From: Bradyrhizobium zhanjiangense | GTDB lineage: Bacteria > Pseudomonadota > Alphaproteobacteria > Rhizobiales > Xanthobacteraceae | Assembly: GCF_004114935.1 (NCBI RefSeq) | Contig: NZ_CP022221.1 | Span: 3,679,001-3,743,000 of the forward strand | DNA: 64,000 nucleotides | Reading direction: 5' to 3' | Shown: positions 26,863 through 36,800 of the stretch, in pieces | Layout: each line of letters opens with the position of its first letter | Numbering within the stretch: the first letter of the stretch is position 1 | The notes under the pieces: generated by a model | Told to the model about the DNA's origin: nothing | Database searches by the model: none | What the model saw: only the letters and a program-made list of their open reading frames with translations | Program-made: the position numbers and the translations under genes

Positions 26863-27827
26863 ACCAGGCTTTCGTCGTAACGCAGGCCGTGATCGCGATC
26901 GCGCGCCAGCAGCAGCGGGCCGTCGAGATCGACGAAGCGCGCCTGCGGCGTCACCAGCATCGCAGGCGCCATCGACAGCGAGGTCGCGACCATGCAGCCG
27001 ATCATGATCTCGAAGCCGAGCGCTTGCGCGGCATCGGCCATTGCCAGCGCCTCGGTGAGGCCGCCGGTTTTGTCGAGCTTGATGTTCACGGCGTCGTAGC
27101 GTGCGCGCAGCGGCGCGAGCGACGAGCGGTCATGCACGCTCTCGTCGGCGCAGACCGCGAGCGGGCGCTTGATTCGTGCCAGCGCCTCGTCCTTGCCTGA
27201 TGGCAGCGGCTGCTCCACGAGGGTGACGCCGGCGGCGGCACAGGCGGCAAGATTGTGCTCCAGATTGGCCTCGCTCCAGGCCTCGTTGGCATCGACGATC
27301 AGCTCGGACGTGGGAGCGGCCTTGCGCACGGCCGCGATCCGCATCCCATCGCCTTCGCCGCCGAGCTTGACCTTGAGCAGCGGACGGTGTGCGGCCTTGG
27401 CGGTTGCCGCGGCCATGGCCTCGGGTGTGCCCAGCGAGATGGTGTAGGCGGTGGTGCGTTCGCGGGGCGTCGGGCGGCTCAGCAGGTTCCAGGCCCGCAG
27501 GCCGCCAGCCTTGGCCTCGAGGTCGATCAGGGCGCAATCCAGCGCGTTACGGGCCGCACCGGGCGGCATGGCGGCCTGGAGGGCCTGTCGGGTCAGCCCA
27601 GCGGCCACCGCGTCCTGCATGGCCTCGATGGCGGCCAGCGTCGCCTCGGGCGTCTCGCCATAGCGAGGATAGGGCACGCACTCGCCGCGGCCGGTCAGGC
27701 CGGCCTGGCTGATCTCCGCCACGACCGTCACGGCCTCGGTCTTGGCCCCCCGGCTGATGTTAAAGCTGCCGGCGATGGGGAAGCGCTCGATTCGCGCCGC
27801 CAGGGAGGCAAATTTCATGGAAGTCAT
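26832..27827 (-). CDS. L-Ala-D/L-Glu (dipeptide) epimerase, enolase superfamily
   Basis: The 331-residue enolase-superfamily enzyme of the muconate lactonising subgroup has Lys bases in LKVKLGG (K-x-K) and NIKLDKTGG. Metal ligands are in IVDANEAW, VEQPL and CADES. These, and the short total length, match dipeptide epimerases such as YcjG and YkfB, which epimerise L-Ala-D-Glu during murein peptide recycling. The start is ATG 27827. An alternative is N-succinylamino-acid racemase-type activity. It is convergent with the MFS gene, overlapping it by 31 bases. Confidence 0.85.
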   Translation of the reverse strand: MTSMKFASLAARIERFPIAGSFNISRGAKTEAVTVVAEISQAGLTGRGECVPYPRYGETPEATLAAIEAMQDAVAAGLTRQALQAAMPPGAARNALDCALIDLEAKAGGLRAWNLLSRPTPRERTTAYTISLGTPEAMAAATAKAAHRPLLKVKLGGEGDGMRIAAVRKAAPTSELIVDANEAWSEANLEHNLAACAAAGVTLVEQPLPSGKDEALARIKRPLAVCADESVHDRSSLAPLRARYDAVNIKLDKTGGLTEALAMADAAQALGFEIMIGCMVATSLSMAPAMLVTPQARFVDLDGPLLLARDRDHGLRYDESLVYPPDASLWG

Positions 27828-27855
27828 TTTGAACTCTGGCGAAATCTGAACCTGC

Positions 27856-27907
27856 TAGTTACCTGTAGCAACTAACAATGGGCAGTTGGGGATACCTTCT
27901 CTAGGTA
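27856..27907. promoter_or_regulatory. two palindromes in the divergent epimerase/mlaE intergenic region
   Basis: TAGTT-N9-AACTA (27856-27874) and TACCT-TCTCT-AGGTA (27893-27907) are perfect inverted repeats in a 143-base divergent region. They may be operators or part of a promoter. There is no direct evidence for a regulator. Confidence 0.3.
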
Positions 27908-27970
27908 AGGGCGCGTGCGCAACCATCCGATTCTATCCGTTTCCTGCGCCTCGGCACGGGAGCGGACATC

Positions 27971-29104
27971 TTGAGTGGCGATCCGAAGCTGGAGCGGATT
28001 GCCAAGGGCAATGCGCTGGCACTCTGCGCCACCGGAACCTGGACCGCGAGCTTCGCGCCGGTCCTGGAGCGGATGGTGGCGGACGCCGAGAAGCTCGCCG
28101 GCGGCTCCCAAAGCATCTTCATCGACGTCTCCGAGGTCGCCAAGCTCGACACCTTCGGCGCCTGGCTGATCGAGCGGCTGCGCCGCAGCCTGACGCAAGG
28201 CGCCGTCGAGGCGCAGATCGCCGGGCTCTCCGCCAATTATTCCAGCCTCGTCGACGAGGTGCGGCGGGTGCGGGCGACCCCCGTGATCGACAGCAGCCCG
28301 ATCACCATCACCGGCATGCTGGAGCAGATCGGCCGTACCGCGGCCGGCGTTGCCGGCACCGTGGCGGGCCTCGTCGACATGCTCGGCGCGGTGCTCGCGG
28401 CAGGCTTTCGCGTCTTGCTCCATCCGCGCTCGCTCCGCCTGACCTCGACCGTGCACCACATGGAGCAGGTCTGCTGGCGCGCAGTGCCGATCATCGTGCT
28501 GATCACCTTCCTGATCGGCTGCATCATCGCGCAGCAGGGCATCTTTCATTTTCGCAGGTTCGGCGCCGATATCTTCGTTGTCGACATGCTCGGCGTGCTC
28601 GTGCTGCGCGAGATCGGTGTGCTTTTGGTCGCGATCATGGTGGCGGGCCGTTCGGGCAGCGCCTACACCGCCGAGCTCGGCTCGATGAAGATGCGCGAGG
28701 AGATCGACGCGCTGCGCACCATGGGGTTCGACCCGATCGAGGTCCTGGTGCTTCCGCGCATGATGGCGCTCGTGATTGCGCTGCCGATCCTCGCTTTCCT
28801 CGGCGCGATGGCCGCGCTCTATGGCGGCGGTCTCGTCGCCTGGCTTTATGGCGGCGTCGAGCCGGAGGCCTTCCTGTTGCGGCTGCGCGACGCCATCTCG
28901 ATCGATCATTTCATCGTCGGCATTGTCAAGGCGCCGGTGATGGCCGCCGTGATCGGCATCGTCGCCTGCGTCGAAGGACTCGCCGTGCAGGGGAGCGCGG
29001 AATCGCTGGGACAGCACACCACGGCGTCGGTGGTGAAGGGCATTTTCTTCGTCATCGTGATGGACGGCGTGTTCGCCATCTTCTTCGCCTCGATCGGGAT
29101 GTGA
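27971..29104 (+). CDS. mlaE: MlaE family lipid ABC transporter permease with N-terminal STAS domain
   Basis: The 377-residue protein has a cytoplasmic STAS-like N-terminus (about 1-110, with IDVSEVAKLDTFGAWL) and a membrane MlaE/YrbE permease part with five to six helices, including AGRSGSAYTAELGSMK and EEIDALRTMG. It is the inner-membrane channel of the system that moves phospholipids between outer and inner membranes. The start appears to be TTG 27971, preceded by GGGAG; no ATG or GTG in this frame would give a complete STAS domain. It begins the mlaEFD operon. Confidence 0.9.
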   Translation: MSGDPKLERIAKGNALALCATGTWTASFAPVLERMVADAEKLAGGSQSIFIDVSEVAKLDTFGAWLIERLRRSLTQGAVEAQIAGLSANYSSLVDEVRRVRATPVIDSSPITITGMLEQIGRTAAGVAGTVAGLVDMLGAVLAAGFRVLLHPRSLRLTSTVHHMEQVCWRAVPIIVLITFLIGCIIAQQGIFHFRRFGADIFVVDMLGVLVLREIGVLLVAIMVAGRSGSAYTAELGSMKMREEIDALRTMGFDPIEVLVLPRMMALVIALPILAFLGAMAALYGGGLVAWLYGGVEPEAFLLRLRDAISIDHFIVGIVKAPVMAAVIGIVACVEGLAVQGSAESLGQHTTASVVKGIFFVIVMDGVFAIFFASIGM

Positions 29105-29106
29105 CG

Positions 29107-29877
29107 ATGGCAGGCGAGATCCAAAATCCCATCATCCGCGTCCGCGACATCACCGTGCAGTTCGGCGCGACGCGCGTGCTCGATGGGCTCAACCTCGACG
29201 TCAAGCGCGGCGAGATCCTCGGCTTTGTCGGCCCATCCGGCGCCGGCAAATCGGTGCTGACGCGCACCATCATCGGCCTCGTGCCGAAGGTCGCAGGCTC
29301 CATCGAAGTGTTCGGCGTCGACCTCGATTCCTCCAGCACGTCGCAGCGGCGAAATGTGGAGCGGCGCTGGGGCGTGCTGTTTCAGCAGGGCGCGTTGTTC
29401 TCCTCGCTGACCGTGAGGCAGAACATCCAGTTTCCGATGCGCGAATATCTTCGCGTCTCGCAGCGACTGATGGACGAGATCACCATGGCCAAGCTGACCA
29501 TGGTCGGTCTCAAGCCGGAAGTTGCCGAGCGCTTCCCGTCCGAGCTCTCCGGCGGCATGATCAAGCGCGTGGCGCTCGCACGCGCACTGTCGCTCGATCC
29601 GGATCTCGTCTTCCTGGACGAGCCGACCTCGGGTCTCGACCCGATCGGCGCCGGCGATTTCGACGAGCTGGTCCGGACGCTCCAGCGCACTTTGGGGCTG
29701 ACCGTTTTCATGGTAACCCACGACCTCGACAGCCTTTACACAGCATGTGACCGCATCGCCGTTTTAGGGAACGGTAAGATCATTGCGGCAGGGTCGATCG
29801 CCGACATGCAGGCCTCCCAGCATCCCTGGCTGAGGCAGTATTTCCATGGCAAGCGCGCCCGCGCGGTCATGGGTTAA
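29107..29877 (+). CDS. mlaF: MlaF family ABC transporter ATP-binding protein
   Basis: The 256-residue ATPase has Walker A GPSGAGKS, Q-loop FQQGALFSSLT, ABC signature LSGGM, Walker B LVFLDEPTSGLD and switch His in VTHD. ATG 29107 lies two bases after the mlaE stop. It powers the MlaE permease. Confidence 0.92.
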   Translation: MAGEIQNPIIRVRDITVQFGATRVLDGLNLDVKRGEILGFVGPSGAGKSVLTRTIIGLVPKVAGSIEVFGVDLDSSSTSQRRNVERRWGVLFQQGALFSSLTVRQNIQFPMREYLRVSQRLMDEITMAKLTMVGLKPEVAERFPSELSGGMIKRVALARALSLDPDLVFLDEPTSGLDPIGAGDFDELVRTLQRTLGLTVFMVTHDLDSLYTACDRIAVLGNGKIIAAGSIADMQASQHPWLRQYFHGKRARAVMG

Positions 29878-29905
29878 GAGCTGGGTTGATTAGCCGGAGC
29901 ACCTG

Positions 29906-30781
29906 ATGGAAACGCGGGCGAATTACGTATTGATCGGGTCGTTCACACTGGCGGTGATCGCCGCCGCGATCGGCTTCGTGCTGTGGTTTCAATCGCTGCA
30001 CACCACCAAGCAGCGCACCCCCCTACGCGTCGTGTTCGAGGGCCCGGCGGCGGGCCTGCGCAACGGCGGCAGCGTCAACTTCAACGGTATCAGGGTGGGT
30101 GAGGTGGTCTCGGTGAAGCTGGACAACCCGCGGCGGGTTGTCGCACTCGCCATGATCGAGAACAACGCCCCGATCCGCAAGGACACGCTAGTCGGCCTCG
30201 AATTCCAGGGCCTCACGGGGGTCGCCGCAATCTCGCTCAAGGGCGGCGACGAGGCCGCGGCCGCACCGCCGCTCGACCAGGATGGCATCCCGACGCTGAC
30301 GGCGGACCCCAACAAGCTCCAGGACGTCACCGAGGCGATCCGCGGCACGCTGCAGAACATCAACAAGATCGTCGCCGACAATCAGGAATCGGTGAAGAAC
30401 TCGCTGAAGAATCTGGAGACCTTCACCAACTCGCTCGCCCGCAACTCCGAGAAGATCGACGGCATGATGGCCAAGGTCGACGGTGTCATGCTCAAGGCCG
30501 ACAGTCTCATGCTCGGCCTCAACACGCTCGCCGGCGGCAAGGACGGCGGCGAGCTGTTCCAGGCGGTCAAGTCGATCCGCGAACTGGCCGAGGACTTCGA
30601 CAAGCGCTCCGGCGCGCTGATGAGCGACGGCCGCCGCACCCTCGGCGACATCAGCCGCGCCGTGAACAATTTCGACCGCAACCCGACCCGCGTCCTGTTC
30701 GGCGCCAGCAACTCATCGCAAGCAGCCCCGCCGCCCGAGCCGCCGAAGCCGGCGGCGTCGAACGAGCGCCGCAGGCAGTAG
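29906..30781 (+). CDS. mlaD: MlaD family (MCE domain) lipid-binding protein
   Basis: The 291-residue protein has an N-terminal signal anchor (YVLIGSFTLAVIAAAIGFVLW) and one MCE domain (about 40-120, with VFEGPAAGLRNGGSVNFNG and FQGLTGVAAISLKGG). A long helical C-terminal region and an Ala/Pro-rich tail follow. It would sit on MlaE and carry phospholipid in the periplasm. It is 28 bases after mlaF, third gene of the operon. MlaB and MlaC are not next to it; the STAS domain on MlaE may replace MlaB. Confidence 0.9.
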   Translation: METRANYVLIGSFTLAVIAAAIGFVLWFQSLHTTKQRTPLRVVFEGPAAGLRNGGSVNFNGIRVGEVVSVKLDNPRRVVALAMIENNAPIRKDTLVGLEFQGLTGVAAISLKGGDEAAAAPPLDQDGIPTLTADPNKLQDVTEAIRGTLQNINKIVADNQESVKNSLKNLETFTNSLARNSEKIDGMMAKVDGVMLKADSLMLGLNTLAGGKDGGELFQAVKSIRELAEDFDKRSGALMSDGRRTLGDISRAVNNFDRNPTRVLFGASNSSQAAPPPEPPKPAASNERRRQ

Positions 30782-30792
30782 GTTCCGACCTC

Positions 30793-31113
30793 CTAGTTTC
30801 CGTTGGCCCCCTGCATCGGTATCCATCGGAAGTCGATATCATCGGCTTCGATCACCCATACGAACGCTTTGCATTGGGCGCGGTAGGCCCACTCAATCTC
30901 GTGAATCAAGTGACCGCGATCCGAGATACGAAACTCGTCGTAGCGCCAATCACCGTGCGATGGCGCATCTGGCGAGAGCTCCTGGAGTGAGTAGGCGTAC
31001 ACCGTCGGATACGTAATCTCGATGTGCCCATCTTTGTAGGCGCCGAGTAGGCGAAGCGCGATCGAACAGGATTGTTGACGAGGGTGGGAGCCGGGTCTTT
31101 CCAATACTTGCAA
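30793..31113 (-). CDS. hypothetical protein downstream of vapC, start uncertain
   Basis: A convincing protein-like C-terminal stretch of about 90 residues (LRLLGAYKDGHIEITYPTVY, HGDWRYDEFRISDRGHLIHE, FVWVIEADDIDFRWIPM) has no good ATG start. A TTG at 31113 gives 106 residues. The frame is open further, to 31230, but that part lies within vapC. No family is recognised; it looks like an immunity-type or small cytoplasmic protein of accessory regions. It may be 5'-truncated. It may belong to the VapBC accessory unit. Confidence 0.45.
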   Translation of the reverse strand: MQVLERPGSHPRQQSCSIALRLLGAYKDGHIEITYPTVYAYSLQELSPDAPSHGDWRYDEFRISDRGHLIHEIEWAYRAQCKAFVWVIEADDIDFRWIPMQGANGN

Positions 31114-31144
31114 CGACTCTAGCCAGGCATCGTGCGGACAGCGG

Positions 31145-31582
31145 CTAGCGCGCCTCGCGATTGCGCAGCGGATTGACGAATTTAAATCCTGCGAAGTCCT
31201 TTTCGTTGTCCGTCGCAACAACGCAGTCATTGGCCTCGGCCACGGCGGCGATAATCATATCGAGCGCACTCCGCGGCCTGCCGGTGGCGGTGCCACGCGC
31301 CATGAGGCGCGCCCAGATCAGGCTTGCTTGCTCGTCGAAAGCCAGCACGCGACCTGCGAAAAGCAATGGTGGTCCTTCAGGTCCGGCGAACCAGGTTTCA
31401 AGTGCATTTCGCTTTCGTCCCGCCGGCTTTTCCAGGATGCCTCGCAGGATTTCTCCGATCGTCAGGGAAGAGACGAACAGATCGTCATCGTTCTGGTCTG
31501 CCAGCCACGCCAGGAGTACCGGCGACGGACTCGGTTTCGTGACATGGCTGATGATGTTGGTGTCGAGGAGGTACCGTGTCAC
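31145..31582 (-). CDS. vapC: VapC-type PIN domain toxin
   Basis: The 145-residue PIN-domain ribonuclease has the acidic catalytic residues in place: Asp7 in LLDTNIISH, Glu in TIGEILRG, Asp in SALDMIIAA and Asp in VVATDNEKDF. It probably cleaves tRNA or rRNA and is inhibited by its antitoxin. Its ATG (31582) overlaps the antitoxin stop by four bases, typical of translational coupling in toxin-antitoxin operons. Confidence 0.92.
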   Translation of the reverse strand: MTRYLLDTNIISHVTKPSPSPVLLAWLADQNDDDLFVSSLTIGEILRGILEKPAGRKRNALETWFAGPEGPPLLFAGRVLAFDEQASLIWARLMARGTATGRPRSALDMIIAAVAEANDCVVATDNEKDFAGFKFVNPLRNREAR

Positions 31583-31881
31583 AGGTCAACCTTGCGACCC
31601 GTTACGCGCGCGCGCGTGACATCGAGGTCTGTCCCGACGAGCGGTGAGCGTCGCAGCGCGGCAAGGATGCCGCCCTTCTTGGCGGGTTCCGCTGTCATCG
31701 TTTGACGCAATGTAGATCGGATTCGTTCGGCCTCGGTCCCATCCTCGGCAAGCTGCTTGGCGATTGAGCGGATCAATTCGCGGTCGGTATCGAGCCCGAG
31801 CACCTCGAACCGCGCCATGCCGCGCTTGGTCAGCCTGGCCCGGTAATTTCGCAGTGCTCTCTTTTGCGCTGTGTCGGCCAC
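31579..31881 (-). CDS. VapB-like antitoxin
   Basis: The 100-residue protein begins at GTG 31881 (VADTAQKRALRNYRARL...). The N-terminal half is predicted to be a short DNA-binding or ribbon-helix-helix region; the C-terminal tail (GILAALRRSPLVG...VTGRKVDL) is the toxin-wrapping part typical of this VapB-like family. The start is inferred from conserved family N-termini; the frame is open further upstream. A good promoter lies just upstream at 31909-31937. Confidence 0.8.
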   Translation of the reverse strand: MADTAQKRALRNYRARLTKRGMARFEVLGLDTDRELIRSIAKQLAEDGTEAERIRSTLRQTMTAEPAKKGGILAALRRSPLVGTDLDVTRARVTGRKVDL

Positions 31882-31908
31882 TGGAATTCTCGCGCTCTTA
31901 TCTCTGGA

Positions 31909-31937
31909 AATATATCCTGAAATAGGTCGGAACGCAA
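31909..31937 (-). promoter_or_regulatory. sigma-70-type promoter of the VapBC operon
   Basis: On the minus strand, -35 TTGCGT (31932-31937) and -10 TATATT (31909-31914) are separated by 17 bases, 27 bases before the GTG start of the antitoxin. The near-palindromic GGATATATTTCC around the -10 could also be the autoregulatory operator. Confidence 0.55.
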
Positions 31938-32083
31938 GCGATCCGAAGTCGCCGCCGATACGAAAGTATGGGGGTCTGGCCGAGCCAACGTAGGGGGAGG
32001 GGCTGGCCGTCATTGTCAGTTATATCGCGCTCAAGTCGCGTCCACGAAAAGGCGCGTCGACTTCACTCATAGGGGAGGAGAGC

Positions 32084-32260
32084 GTGATACGTCTGTTGCT
32101 GTTGTTGCCGTTCATCGGCCTGATGATCGTGCCGTTCTACAATATCCGGGAGCCGCATCTGTTCGGCTTTCCGTTCTTCTACTGGTACCAGCTCGCCTGG
32201 GTGCCGCTGACCTCGCTCCTCACCTATATCGTCTACAGGAGGTTGCGTCGTGCTGGCTAA
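32084..32260 (+). CDS. DUF3311 small membrane protein
   Basis: The 58-residue protein starts at GTG 32084 with a strong GGGGAGGAG site. It has two predicted membrane helices (LLLLLPFIGLMIVPFYN and WYQLAWVPLTSLLTYIVY), the pattern of DUF3311. It overlaps the next gene by 11 bases (stop 32258-32260, next start 32250). DUF3311 genes are regularly found just before sodium:solute symporters, so it is probably a small accessory subunit of the permease. Confidence 0.85.
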   Translation: MIRLLLLLPFIGLMIVPFYNIREPHLFGFPFFYWYQLAWVPLTSLLTYIVYRRLRRAG

Positions 32261-33740
32261 TGTCGATAGCGCGGCGTTCGCCGTATTCCTTGCGCTCTTC
32301 ATCCTCGTCACCGGCATGGGCTTCGTCGCCTCGCGATGGCGCAAGCCGGAGACGCTCGCCCATCTCGACGAGTGGGGCCTCGGCGGCCGCAAGTTCGGCA
32401 CCTGGATCACCTGGTTTCTGGTCGGCGGCGACTTCTACACCGCCTACACCGTGATCGCCGTGCCTGCATTGGTCTATGCGGTCGGCGCCTACGGCTTCTT
32501 CGCGCTTCCCTACACCATCATCGTCTATCCCTTCGTGTTCGCGGTGATGCCGGTGTTGTGGAAGGTCGCCAAGGAGCGCGGCTATGTCACGGCGGGCGAC
32601 GTGGTGCGCGGGGCCTACGGATCGCGCGGGCTCGAGCTCGCGGTCGCGGCCACCGGCGTGCTGGCGACGATGCCCTACATCGCGCTCCAGCTCATCGGCA
32701 TGGAGGTGGCCATCAAGGCGCTCGGCCTGCACGGCGAGATACCGCTCGTTCTCGCCTTCCTGGTGCTGGCGCTCTACACCTATTCGTCGGGGCTGCGCGC
32801 ACCGGCGCTGATCGCCTTCGTCAAGGACATCATGATCTACATCGTGGTGATCGCCGCGATCGCGATCGTGCCGTCCAAGCTTGGCGGTTACGGCGCGATC
32901 TTCACCGCGGCGGATGCGGCATTCGCTGCCAAGGGTTCGGGCGGGATCCTGCTGTCGCCGGCACAGATCGTGCCTTATGCCTCGCTGGCGCTGGGCTCCG
33001 CGCTCGCGGCCTTCATGTATCCGCACACGCTGACCGGCATTTTCGCGTCCTCGGGTGGCAACACCATTCGTAAGAATGCGATGCTGCTGCCGGCCTACAC
33101 GCTGCTGCTCGGCCTGCTCGCGCTGCTGGGCTACATGGGCCATGCGGCGGGGCTGAAGCTCGCGAGCAACAACGACGTCGTGCCTGAGCTGTTCAAGTCC
33201 CTGTTCCCGAGCTGGTTCGCGGGCTTCGCCTTCGCCGCGATCGCGATCGGCGCGCTGGTGCCGGCCGCGGTCATGAGCATTGGCGCCGCCAATCTGTTCA
33301 CCCGCAACTTCTGGAAAGTGTGGGTCGATCCGAAGGTGACGCCGGCGGGTGAGGCGAAGGTCGCCAAGATCACCTCCATGCTGGTGAAGGTCGGCGCGCT
33401 GCTCGCCATCCTCTTGATGCCGACGCAGTTCGCGCTCGACCTCCAGCTGCTCGGGGGCCTCTGGATCCTGCAGACCCTGCCGGCGCTGGTGTTCGGCCTC
33501 TATCTGAACTGGTTCTCGAGCACGGCGCTCCTGGCTGGCTGGGCCGTCGGCCTTGCGGGCGGATCGTGGCTCGCCTGGTCGGACGGGCTGAAGCCGCTCC
33601 ACACCATCGATTTCGGCATGGGCCCGGTTGCTCTCTACACCGGCCTCCTGGCGCTCGCGCTCAACATCGTGGTTGCCGTCGTGGTCAACCTCGTGCTCAA
33701 GCGCGCGCCGCAGGAGCGGCTGTCCCGCGAGGCGGCCTGA
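32250..33740 (+). CDS. sodium:solute symporter family permease (MctP-like monocarboxylate transporter)
   Basis: The 496-residue SSS-family permease has 13-14 predicted helices. It includes the family motifs GGRKFGTWITWFLVGGDFYTA, GYVTAGDVVRGAYGSRGL and the late AIGALVPAAVMSIGAANLFT. It starts at GTG 32250 with AGGAGG upstream and is translationally coupled to DUF3311. The length and neighbouring SSS-type kinase/regulator resemble the rhizobial MctP system (monocarboxylates such as pyruvate, lactate and alanine), but substrate identity is inferred only. A strong terminator follows. Confidence 0.88.
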   Translation: MLANVDSAAFAVFLALFILVTGMGFVASRWRKPETLAHLDEWGLGGRKFGTWITWFLVGGDFYTAYTVIAVPALVYAVGAYGFFALPYTIIVYPFVFAVMPVLWKVAKERGYVTAGDVVRGAYGSRGLELAVAATGVLATMPYIALQLIGMEVAIKALGLHGEIPLVLAFLVLALYTYSSGLRAPALIAFVKDIMIYIVVIAAIAIVPSKLGGYGAIFTAADAAFAAKGSGGILLSPAQIVPYASLALGSALAAFMYPHTLTGIFASSGGNTIRKNAMLLPAYTLLLGLLALLGYMGHAAGLKLASNNDVVPELFKSLFPSWFAGFAFAAIAIGALVPAAVMSIGAANLFTRNFWKVWVDPKVTPAGEAKVAKITSMLVKVGALLAILLMPTQFALDLQLLGGLWILQTLPALVFGLYLNWFSSTALLAGWAVGLAGGSWLAWSDGLKPLHTIDFGMGPVALYTGLLALALNIVVAVVVNLVLKRAPQERLSREAA

Positions 33741-33753
33741 TTTGATCCGCCAG

Positions 33754-33788
33754 CGGCGGCCGGGGATGCTCCGGCCGCCGGCCTTTTC
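33754..33788 (+). terminator. strong hairpin after the symporter gene
   Basis: A 10-base perfect stem CGGCGGCCGG / CCGGCCGCCG around a 7-base loop is followed by GCCTTTTCC. It separates the permease transcript from the kinase gene. Confidence 0.7.
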
Positions 33789-33890
33789 CGGAATGAATAG
33801 CCTTCCATGCGATTGAAAACGCTATAGTATCCGCCCGCGATCTGGCCCCGCTCGTCGCCGGCGGATCAGACGGTCTCGGGTGAGGATGTC

Positions 33891-36800
33891 TTGCAGGCGT
33901 GGTTCGTTCTTGCGGTCGCTGCCGGCTATGTGACCACGCTGTTCCTGGTGGCCTGGTGGGGCGACCGACGGAGCGCCGGTGGGCCGCTGGTGTCGCCAAA
34001 CTCCTGGGCGGCCGCGATCAGCTATTGCCTCACGCTTGCGGTCTACAACACCTCCTGGAGCTTCTACGGATCGGTCGGGCGGGCCGCGACCAGCGGGCTG
34101 GACTTTGCCACGATCTATATCGGCCCGACCCTGGTGCTGCTGTTCGGCCAGAGAGTCCTGTCAAAGGTGATTGCGATCGCGAAGGCGCAAAACGTCACCT
34201 CGATTTCGGACTTCATCGCCGCGCGCTACGGCAAGAGCCAGGTGCTCGCGGCCTTCGTGACGCTCGCATCGCTGCTTGGGGTGCTTCCCTATATCGCGCT
34301 CCAACTCAAGGCCGTCGGCAAGAGTTTTGACTACCTGATCCTCCAGCCCGAGCGTGCCGGCGGCGAAGCGCTGCGGTTCTGGCAGGATTCCGCATTCGGC
34401 GTCGCCGCGTCGATGGCGCTGTTCGCGATCGTGTTCGGCGTCCGGCACGTCCATGCCAGCGAGCATCATCGCGGCCTGATGCTCGCGATCGCCTTCGAGA
34501 GCGTCGTCAAGCTGCTCGCATTCCTGATCGTCGCCCTGTTCGTGCTGTTCGGACTATCCGGCGGGCCGGCCGCTCTGCTGTCGCAATTTCAATCGGAGCC
34601 GCAACTGGCGGGCATCCTGAGCTTCGATCCGACGCAACCGGTGTGGCCTGCGACGATCATCATCTCGGCGATCGCCTTCCTGTGCCTGCCGCAGGCATTC
34701 CATGTCGCCGTCGTCGAGAACGAGGCACCTAGCCATACGCGCACTGCGGCATGGCTCTATCCGAGCTATCTTGCGCTGTTCAGCCTGCTGATCCTGCCGA
34801 TCGCCGCGGCCGGGCTTGCCAGGTTCGGCGCGATGATGGACCCCGACACCTACGTCATCTCGCTGCCGATCGCGGCGGACGCGAGCACCGTCAGCCTGAT
34901 CGCCTTCCTGGGCGGGCTGTCGGCCGCCACCGGCATGGTGATCATGACGTCCGTCGCCCTCAGCACCATGCTCTGCAACGACGTCATCATGCCGCTGCTG
35001 CTGCGCTCGCGCGTCTTTGGCCTGCGTGCGCAGAGCCGGCCGATGACCTCGGTGCTGGTGACGGTGCGCCGGCTCTCGATCCTCGGTATCCTGCTGCTCG
35101 CCTATCTGATGCACCGCCTGGTCAACCAGTCCTATCCGCTCACCGTGATCGGACTCCTGTCGTTCGTCGCGGTCGCGCAATTCGGTCCGGCGTTCGTCGG
35201 AGGGCTGTTCTGGCCGCGTGCCAACAAAGCCGGCGCCTCGATCGGGATCGCCATCGGCTTCTTGATCTGGGCCTATGCGCTGCTGCTCCCTTCGGCCGCG
35301 CCGCTCTGGCCCGCGATCGAGGAGATCGTCCGCCACGGCCCGTGGCAGCTCGCCTGGCTCAAGCCGAACGCGCTGCTGGGTCTCGAAGGGATCGATCCGA
35401 TCTCGCATGCCACACTCTGGAGCCTCGGCGCCAACCTCGTGTGCTTTCTGATGGTCTCGGCGCTGGGCCGGCAGTCGACCGTCGAGCGCAACCAGGCCGC
35501 GGCGTTTGCCGATGGCGTCGTCCGCGAAAATACCCCAAGGCTGTCTTCGCGCGTGGTGGTCCGCCTCGATGATCTCCGGGCGCTGGCCTTGCGCTTTGTC
35601 GGGCCCGTGCGGGGCGCCGCGGCCTTCGACAGCTATCTCGCTGCGCGCATCGCCGGCAGCGGGCCGCGCCTCGATCCGTCAGGCTTCGTCGATCTCGACT
35701 CGATCCGATTCACCGAGAATCTGCTTGCCGGCGCGATTGGTGCGGCATCGGCGCGCGTGGTCATCGCCGCGTCGCTGGAAGGGCACTCGCTGTCGCGGCG
35801 CGCGGCGATGGCGATGCTCGATGAAGCCTCCGAGGCGTTGCGGTTCAACCGCAGCCTTTTGCAGAGCACGCTGGAGAGCGTGCCGCAGGGCATTTGTGCG
35901 TTCGATGCGGATTTCAACATCACGGCCTGGAACGGCCGTTTCATCGCGCTCCTGGACCTGCCGCCGGATTTCGTTCGCGTCGGTCTTCCACTGGCGGATC
36001 TCATTGCCTTCAACGTCGAGCGCGGCGAATATGCCGCGTCCGAATTTGCCGCGCTCCTGGTCAATCGTGACGTCGCCACGCAGAGCTGGCCCTATCTGTA
36101 TGAGCGCAAGCGGCCGGACGGCACGGTGCTCGAGATCGTCTATGATCGCGTTGCCGAGGGTGGTTACGTTTCGACCTATACCGACGTTACCGAACGTCAT
36201 CGCGCCGCGGAAGCCTTACGACGCGCCAATGAGGGGCTCGAGCTGCGTGTCCGTGAGCGGACCGAGGCGCTCGAGCTGGCGAAGGCGGACGCAGAGCAGG
36301 CCAATCTCGGCAAGACCCGCTTCCTGGCGGCGGCCAGCCACGATCTGCTGCAACCATTGAATGCGGCCCGTCTGTTCCTGTCCGCGCTCGACGAGAGCCT
36401 GCATGCTTCGTCGCGAGCTGGTGATGCCGACAAGGAGCGTACCTTGGCGAGCAGCGCGATTACCGCGCTGCGCTCGACCGAGCACGTGCTCGACAGGCTG
36501 CTCGACATCTCCTCCTATGATGCCCGCGCCGTTCGCGCCGAGGTTTTCGATTTTCCGATCGCGGATCTCTTCGTGCAGTTGAACCTCGAGTTCTCGGCGA
36601 TGGCGCGCGAGCGTGGGCTCGACCTCGACGTCGTGGATTGCCGCCTCGCAGTGCGCAGCGATCCGCATCTGCTGCGTCGCATCTTGCAGAACCTGCTGTC
36701 GAACGCACTCCGCTACACGCCCAAGGGACGCATCCTGCTTGGTTGCCGGCGGCGCGGTGACGCGCTGCGCATCGAGGTCTGGGATACCGGCGTCGGAATC

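Noticed and set aside
32220..33602. 460-residue minus-strand frame over the symporter
   Set aside because: It is antisense to a clear polytopic permease and rich in Arg, His and Asp.
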